Shown here piece after piece: positions 6,644-9,544 of a stretch of DNA of 9,544 nt. This DNA is from Planctomycetaceae bacterium (GTDB taxonomy: Bacteria; Planctomycetota; Planctomycetia; Pirellulales; Pirellulaceae), in contig SXHS01000289.1 of NCBI GenBank assembly GCA_005773145.1, forward strand, positions 1-9,544. Direction: 5' to 3'. Each line of letters opens with the position of its first letter. Position 1 is the first letter of the stretch. Under the pieces are notes generated by a model that had not been told where the DNA came from, did not search any database, and saw only the letters and a list, made by a program, of their open reading frames with translations. A program made the translations under genes and the position numbers.

Positions 6644-8422
6644 ATGGCCGATTTGATTGCTCAAGGTGAACGACCGGAAGACCGCTGGCGTCGCGCGGTA
6701 CCGCCGGACCGTAAGGTAACGCTGGGCAGGTCGGCGGGCGTTTGGTCGACTCCGTGGGACGAACGTATTTCCCGCCAGCATATTGAAATGCTGTGGCGGC
6801 ACGGACGCCTCGAGGTCATGCGGCTCCCGCAGACCCGCAATCCGATCTTCTTTCGCGGGCGCGATACGACCCATTGCCAACTGAAACCGGGCGAACATTT
6901 TGTCATTGGCAAGACAACCTTCTCGTTAGCCGATGAAAAGGTCCAGGTGTCGGTCAATGAACCAGCCCCCGTGAACGAGCAGCGTTACGATCACCAGTAC
7001 TTGCGACAGGTCCGTTATCAGGATGCCGATAAGCGCATCGACGCCCTGAGCCGACTCCCGGAAATCATTCTGGGTGCGTCCGACGACAAAGAACTCTTTG
7101 TCCGCCTGGTCAATGTGTTGCTGGCAGGCATTCCCCAGGCCGCCTCCGTCGCCGTCGTGGCGCTCCGTGAGGGACCACGCAGCCAATTCGACCTCGAGGT
7201 ATTGCATTGGGACCGTCGCCGAATGACGGGGGAAGATTTCCGTCCCAGCGAGCGTTTGATTCGCCAATCACTGGAACGGTCCGAAAGTGTCGTGAATATC
7301 TGGAGTGGCAATAGCGTTGAACGGGGACCGCAATTTACGCAGAGTGAGAATGCGGACTGGGCCTTCTGCACGCCGGTTCCGGGCGTGACCTGTCGCGGTT
7401 GGGCCATCTACGTCACGGGCAATCTTCCCAATGTACCGGCCACGCCGAACGCATCCGACCCCTTACAGGTGCGGGATGACATGAAGTTCGCCGAACTGGC
7501 CGCTGCCACGTTGGGCCGACTCAGTGAACAACGGCGTCTGGAACGGAGCCAGGCGAGTCTCGGCCAGTTCTTCTCTCCCTTGGTGTTGGAAGCCCTGGCG
7601 GGGGCGGATCCTGATGTGGTGCTGGCGCCCCGTGAGGCTACGGTGTCCGTTCTCTTCTGCGACTTGCGCGGGTTTTCTCGCCAATCAGAACAGTCCGGCG
7701 ATGATCTCTTGGGCTTGCTGCGGCGCGTTAGCGACGCGTTAGGTGTTATGACACGACACATCTTGGAACAAGGTGGCGTCGTAGGAGATTTCCATGGGGA
7801 TGCGGCCATGGGATTTTGGGGCTGGCCACTTCCGCAAGAGGATGCCGTGGAACGCGCCTGTCGCGCAGCGCTGGGGATTCGCGCCGAGTTTGTTGCCGCC
7901 GCTAGCCGCAAGGGGGACCCGCTGGCCGACTTTCGCATGGGCATCGGTATCGCTACGGGCAAGGCTGTGGCCGGCAAGATTGGCACCGTCGACCAAGTCA
8001 AGGTCACGGTCTTCGGCCCCGTGGTCAATCTGGCCTCGCGACTGGAGAGCATGACCAAGTTCCTCCGCGCGCCCATTCTGCTTGATGATCCGACCACGCA
8101 GATTGTCCGGCAACGAATGCCAAGTACCGCGTGCCGCGTGCGCCGAGTGGCCATTGTGCGCCCCTATGGGCTGGCCACGGCGCTCCCCGTTGCCGAACTG
8201 CTCCCCCCAGCCGATCACGATCAATTGACCGACCTGGATATCGCCAACTATGAGGCCGCCCTGCAGTCCATGCTCGACGGCGATTGGTCACGGGCCTTCG
8301 ACCTCTTACATCAGGTTCCCGCACACGATCGAGTTAAGGACTTCTTGACGGTGTTCATCGCGCAGCACAATCGCACGCCCCCGCCTCATTGGGATAAGGT
8401 CATTCCCTTGGAATTCAAATAG
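6644..8422 (+). CDS. FHA - GAF-like - class III nucleotide cyclase
   Basis: Soluble 592-residue signalling enzyme expected to make a cyclic nucleotide. Residues about 5-100 are an FHA domain (phosphothreonine binding), with TLGRS (26-30, R29), ISRQH (42-46, S43 and H46) and N66. Residues about 134-290 resemble a GAF sensor in length and pattern (LPEIILGASDDKELFVRLVN; call of low certainty). A helical linker (about 285-310) leads to the cyclase domain (about 330-515). Both metal Asp residues are present: D340 in FCDLRGFS and D386 in GDFHGDAAMGFWG. The transition-state Asn and Arg are N462 and R466 in GPVVNLASRLES. The position that holds Lys in adenylate cyclases is D382, and its partner position (Asp or Thr in adenylate cyclases) is T455, so substrate choice is uncertain. 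The C-terminal 60-70 residues, ending HWDKVIPLEFK, match the tail common after such domains. The start is ATG 6644, with weak AGGCG upstream. There is no membrane segment. The adjacent kinase is a likely partner through FHA binding. Confidence 0.92.
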   Translation: MADLIAQGERPEDRWRRAVPPDRKVTLGRSAGVWSTPWDERISRQHIEMLWRHGRLEVMRLPQTRNPIFFRGRDTTHCQLKPGEHFVIGKTTFSLADEKVQVSVNEPAPVNEQRYDHQYLRQVRYQDADKRIDALSRLPEIILGASDDKELFVRLVNVLLAGIPQAASVAVVALREGPRSQFDLEVLHWDRRRMTGEDFRPSERLIRQSLERSESVVNIWSGNSVERGPQFTQSENADWAFCTPVPGVTCRGWAIYVTGNLPNVPATPNASDPLQVRDDMKFAELAAATLGRLSEQRRLERSQASLGQFFSPLVLEALAGADPDVVLAPREATVSVLFCDLRGFSRQSEQSGDDLLGLLRRVSDALGVMTRHILEQGGVVGDFHGDAAMGFWGWPLPQEDAVERACRAALGIRAEFVAAASRKGDPLADFRMGIGIATGKAVAGKIGTVDQVKVTVFGPVVNLASRLESMTKFLRAPILLDDPTTQIVRQRMPSTACRVRRVAIVRPYGLATALPVAELLPPADHDQLTDLDIANYEAALQSMLDGDWSRAFDLLHQVPAHDRVKDFLTVFIAQHNRTPPPHWDKVIPLEFK

Positions 8423-8461
8423 CGGAGTGGGGCCGAAGGGGTGCGTTTACCGGCGAAGTGT

Positions 8462-8588
8462 TCGTTTACCGCCCAGCCGTAGGCGCCGGCGGTCGACGAA
8501 CTGGTAAATCCACTCGCATGAGATTTGATTAGCGGAAGCGATCGGCGATGGTGGCTGGCGCCGGCGCCTACGGCTGGGCGGTAAACGA
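8462..8588. repeat. 30-base perfect inverted repeat (REP/MITE-like, copies A and B)
   Basis: Bases 8462-8491 are the exact reverse complement of 8559-8588, with a 67-base loop between them. Each arm carries CGTTTACC, then GCCCAGCC, then GTAGGCGCCGGCG. The paired strand could form a very stable stem and may act as a transcript end, an mRNA-stabilising structure, or a mobile REP-like unit. Just upstream, CGTTTACCG recurs at 8444-8452, 19 bases before the same word in copy A, which suggests a partial further copy. Confidence 0.9.
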
Positions 8589-8601
8589 CCAGGGCTTGGC
8601 T

Positions 8602-8624
8602 ACCGCCGGCGCCTACGGTAAGCG
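8602..8624 (-). repeat. Third, internally shortened copy of the repeat unit (copy C)
   Basis: Read on the minus strand, this stretch is CGCTTACC joined directly to GTAGGCGCCGGCGGT. It equals copy A (8463-8493) with one C/T difference and a clean loss of the eight central bases GCCCAGCC. It has the same orientation as copy B and lies 15 bases after it. Three related copies in about 160 bases point to a repeat family rather than a single chance hairpin. Confidence 0.75.
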
Positions 8625-8738
8625 AAAAGGCACGCCCGCCGCCCCCCAGACCGCTCGATTTCCGCTAGCTTGCCAGTGGTTCAGCCGGCACCCGCCGCCG
8701 GGAAGGCCCGATTTCACGAATTCCGACCCGGCTTTCCG

Positions 8739-8768
8739 TTGACATTTCTCCGGTCCGGCGAGTACCCT
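8739..8768 (+). promoter_or_regulatory. Candidate promoter for the HEAT-repeat gene
   Basis: A perfect TTGACA -35 box (8739-8744) is followed after 18 bases by TACCCT (8763-8768), which keeps only the T, A and final T of the -10 consensus. Transcription would start near 8775, giving a very short leader that just includes the AGGAG ribosome binding site (8776-8780). The -35 is strong and the -10 weak, so an alternative sigma factor or an activator is possible. Confidence 0.45.
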
Positions 8769-8781
8769 GAAAGATAGGAGC

Positions 8782-8802
8782 ATGATGAGGTGCGTATCTT
8801 GA
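8782..8802 (+). other. Possible six-codon leader ORF overlapping the HEAT-gene start
   Basis: ATG 8782 begins a frame encoding MMRCVS that stops at TGA 8800-8802. It shares the AGGAG ribosome binding site, only 1 base away from this ATG, which is too close for good initiation. Its stop overlaps the alternative TTG start of the HEAT gene (8799-8801) as TTGA, a geometry that would allow translational coupling. It may well be chance. Confidence 0.15.
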
Positions 8803-9544
8803 CTATTCGGCTCAGCCGTAGCTGCCGTCCGTCTGCACGGGGCCTTCGTGGTTCCGTCGGCTCGGTCCTCGCAACGTGGTGCGCGGTCCCGCTTGCGCTG
8901 GTGGTCACTTTGCTGGCGGTCGAGTCGTGCCGTGTTGCCGCTTGGGGTGCGGCCGGGCCCCGTCCGTCGTATCGGGCCTTGTCCGTGGCCAAGGAGTTCA
9001 CCGACAAGAAGGAAGTCGCGCGCATTAAGAAGATTAAGGACAGCGTTCTTAAAGATGAGAGTCAGCTTGCAGCTAACAAAGCCGAATTCGATTTGTGGTA
9101 CATCAAGTACGCATTGCGGCAACTGGCTCAAACGGATGCCGATGGCTCGTTTCCCACTGCCAATCTTCCTGAGCGTCGCAAGGAAGTGCTAGGCGACCTG
9201 CGCAACGCGACGCCCGTCGTGCATCGGCAATTGGAAGCCCTCCTGCTGCAGGAACTTCCCAAGTACGCCAAGTCGACCAAGATGCACCCGGCCGTTCGCC
9301 TGAACGCCATGTTGATCATAGGCGATATCAACGAGGTGGAAGCCAACAGCGTGCTTAAGCCAAAGGCCATACCGTCTAGCGTGGCCAGAAAGTTGTTGTT
9401 GCAGGAATATGCCAATTCACAACAGATCGATGCCGTGCGCGTAGCGGCCATGGAGGGATTGCTGCGTCATGCACGCACTGCTCCCGACGTGCTGGCAAAG
9501 GACGCGGTTACTGGTAGCGACTCGATTGCCAAGGAAATGTTGAC
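8790..9544 (+). CDS. Exported HEAT-repeat-like protein, partial (3' end beyond window)
   Basis: An open frame with no stop runs from an in-frame TAG at 8775 to the window edge, giving 251 codons from GTG 8790. GTG is chosen because AGGAG (8776-8780) sits 9 bases upstream; TTG 8799, with GAGG nearby, is a second option, and no ATG lies early in this frame. The N-terminus is Arg-rich (residues 2-20), then hydrophobic (ATWCAVPLALVVTLLAV, 28-44), with small-residue sites near 50-55: a long but plausible Sec signal. The segment EVARIKKIKDSVLKDESQ (75-92) is charged and helical. Two helical units resemble HEAT or ARM-type repeats: HPAVRLNAMLIIGDIN (166-181) and IDAVRVAAMEGLLRHA (213-228). The specific role is unknown; such repeats are usually protein-binding scaffolds. 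It is separated from the cyclase by the repeat region and has its own promoter, so it is probably a separate unit. Confidence 0.75.
   Translation, partial: MRILTIRLSRSCRPSARGLRGSVGSVLATWCAVPLALVVTLLAVESCRVAAWGAAGPRPSYRALSVAKEFTDKKEVARIKKIKDSVLKDESQLAANKAEFDLWYIKYALRQLAQTDADGSFPTANLPERRKEVLGDLRNATPVVHRQLEALLLQELPKYAKSTKMHPAVRLNAMLIIGDINEVEANSVLKPKAIPSSVARKLLLQEYANSQQIDAVRVAAMEGLLRHARTAPDVLAKDAVTGSDSIAKEML

Larger units (their letters stand above)
8423..8789. other. Repeat-rich intergenic region
   Basis: These 367 bases between the cyclase stop and the next gene hold no convincing gene. The left two thirds contain three copies of a GC-rich repeat unit (listed separately) and the right end contains a promoter and ribosome binding site for the HEAT-repeat gene. 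The heptamer TAGCGGA occurs at 8420-8426 (overlapping the cyclase stop codon) and at 8530-8536. Its complement lies at 8661-8667, so an imperfect inverted pair brackets repeat copies B and C. I see no run of T after a hairpin, so there is no classical intrinsic terminator. Confidence 0.7.

Noticed and set aside
7408..8154. Minus-strand open frame of 248 codons opposite the cyclase gene
   Set aside because: It mirrors the cyclase domain, has Ser/Arg-rich composition typical of antisense shadow frames, and shows no recognisable motif.
8462..8588. Large inverted repeat read as a rho-independent terminator
   Set aside because: The loop is 67 bases and no T run follows either arm, so it does not fit the classical form, though it may still affect the transcript end.
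8462..8624. Repeats read as a small CRISPR array
   Set aside because: Copies are in mixed orientation with unequal spacing, one is internally deleted, and no cas gene is present.
8548..8742. Plus-strand 64-codon frame with AGAYG-like repeats in the intergenic region
   Set aside because: The peptide repeats come directly from the GC-rich DNA repeats, and there is no ribosome binding site; it is better explained as non-coding repeat DNA.
8919..8936. Possible lipobox (LAVESC) in the HEAT protein signal region
   Set aside because: Glu two residues before the Cys does not fit the lipobox rule of small residues at those positions, so a Sec-type signal is more likely.

Overview
The window reads as ordinary chromosomal DNA from a GC-rich Gram-negative-type bacterium, most likely a planctomycete. 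I infer this from three things: a Hanks-type kinase fused to an extracytoplasmic Cache sensor, an FHA-type class III cyclase, and exported amidohydrolase and HEAT-repeat proteins, next to a standard lysS. No rRNA, tRNA, CRISPR array, phage gene or transposase gene is visible. The species cannot be named from the sequence.

Left half, minus strand (positions 4264 down to 1). Three genes are read leftwards: an exported amidohydrolase of the metal-dependent TIM-barrel class (4264-3029), lysyl-tRNA synthetase lysS (2965-1322), and the first 393 codons of a LolC/LolE-type ABC transporter permease (1179 to the window edge). The amidohydrolase and lysS are 63 bases apart and could be co-transcribed. 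The permease lies 142 bases after lysS and has its own near-consensus sigma70 promoter (TTGGAC-17-TATAAT), so it can be transcribed separately.

Middle, plus strand (4437-8422). A 172-base divergent intergenic region leads to two genes only 23 bases apart. The first is a membrane Ser/Thr kinase: cytosolic kinase domain, membrane helix, large double-Cache-like outer domain, membrane helix, short basic tail. The second is a soluble protein with an N-terminal FHA domain, a GAF-like middle and a C-terminal class III nucleotide cyclase domain. The simplest reading is a signalling pair. An outside ligand is sensed by the Cache domain, the kinase phosphorylates itself or the cyclase protein, and FHA phosphothreonine binding couples this to cyclic nucleotide synthesis. 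This pair is the most interesting content of the window. The kinase is a non-RD type (HCD in place of HRD), and the cyclase has Asp where adenylate cyclases carry the substrate-selecting Lys.

Right end (8423-9544). A 367-base intergenic region holds a 30-base perfect inverted repeat and a third shortened copy of the same unit, a REP- or MITE-like cluster. A TTGACA promoter and a good ribosome binding site follow, and then the start of an exported HEAT-repeat protein that runs off the window.
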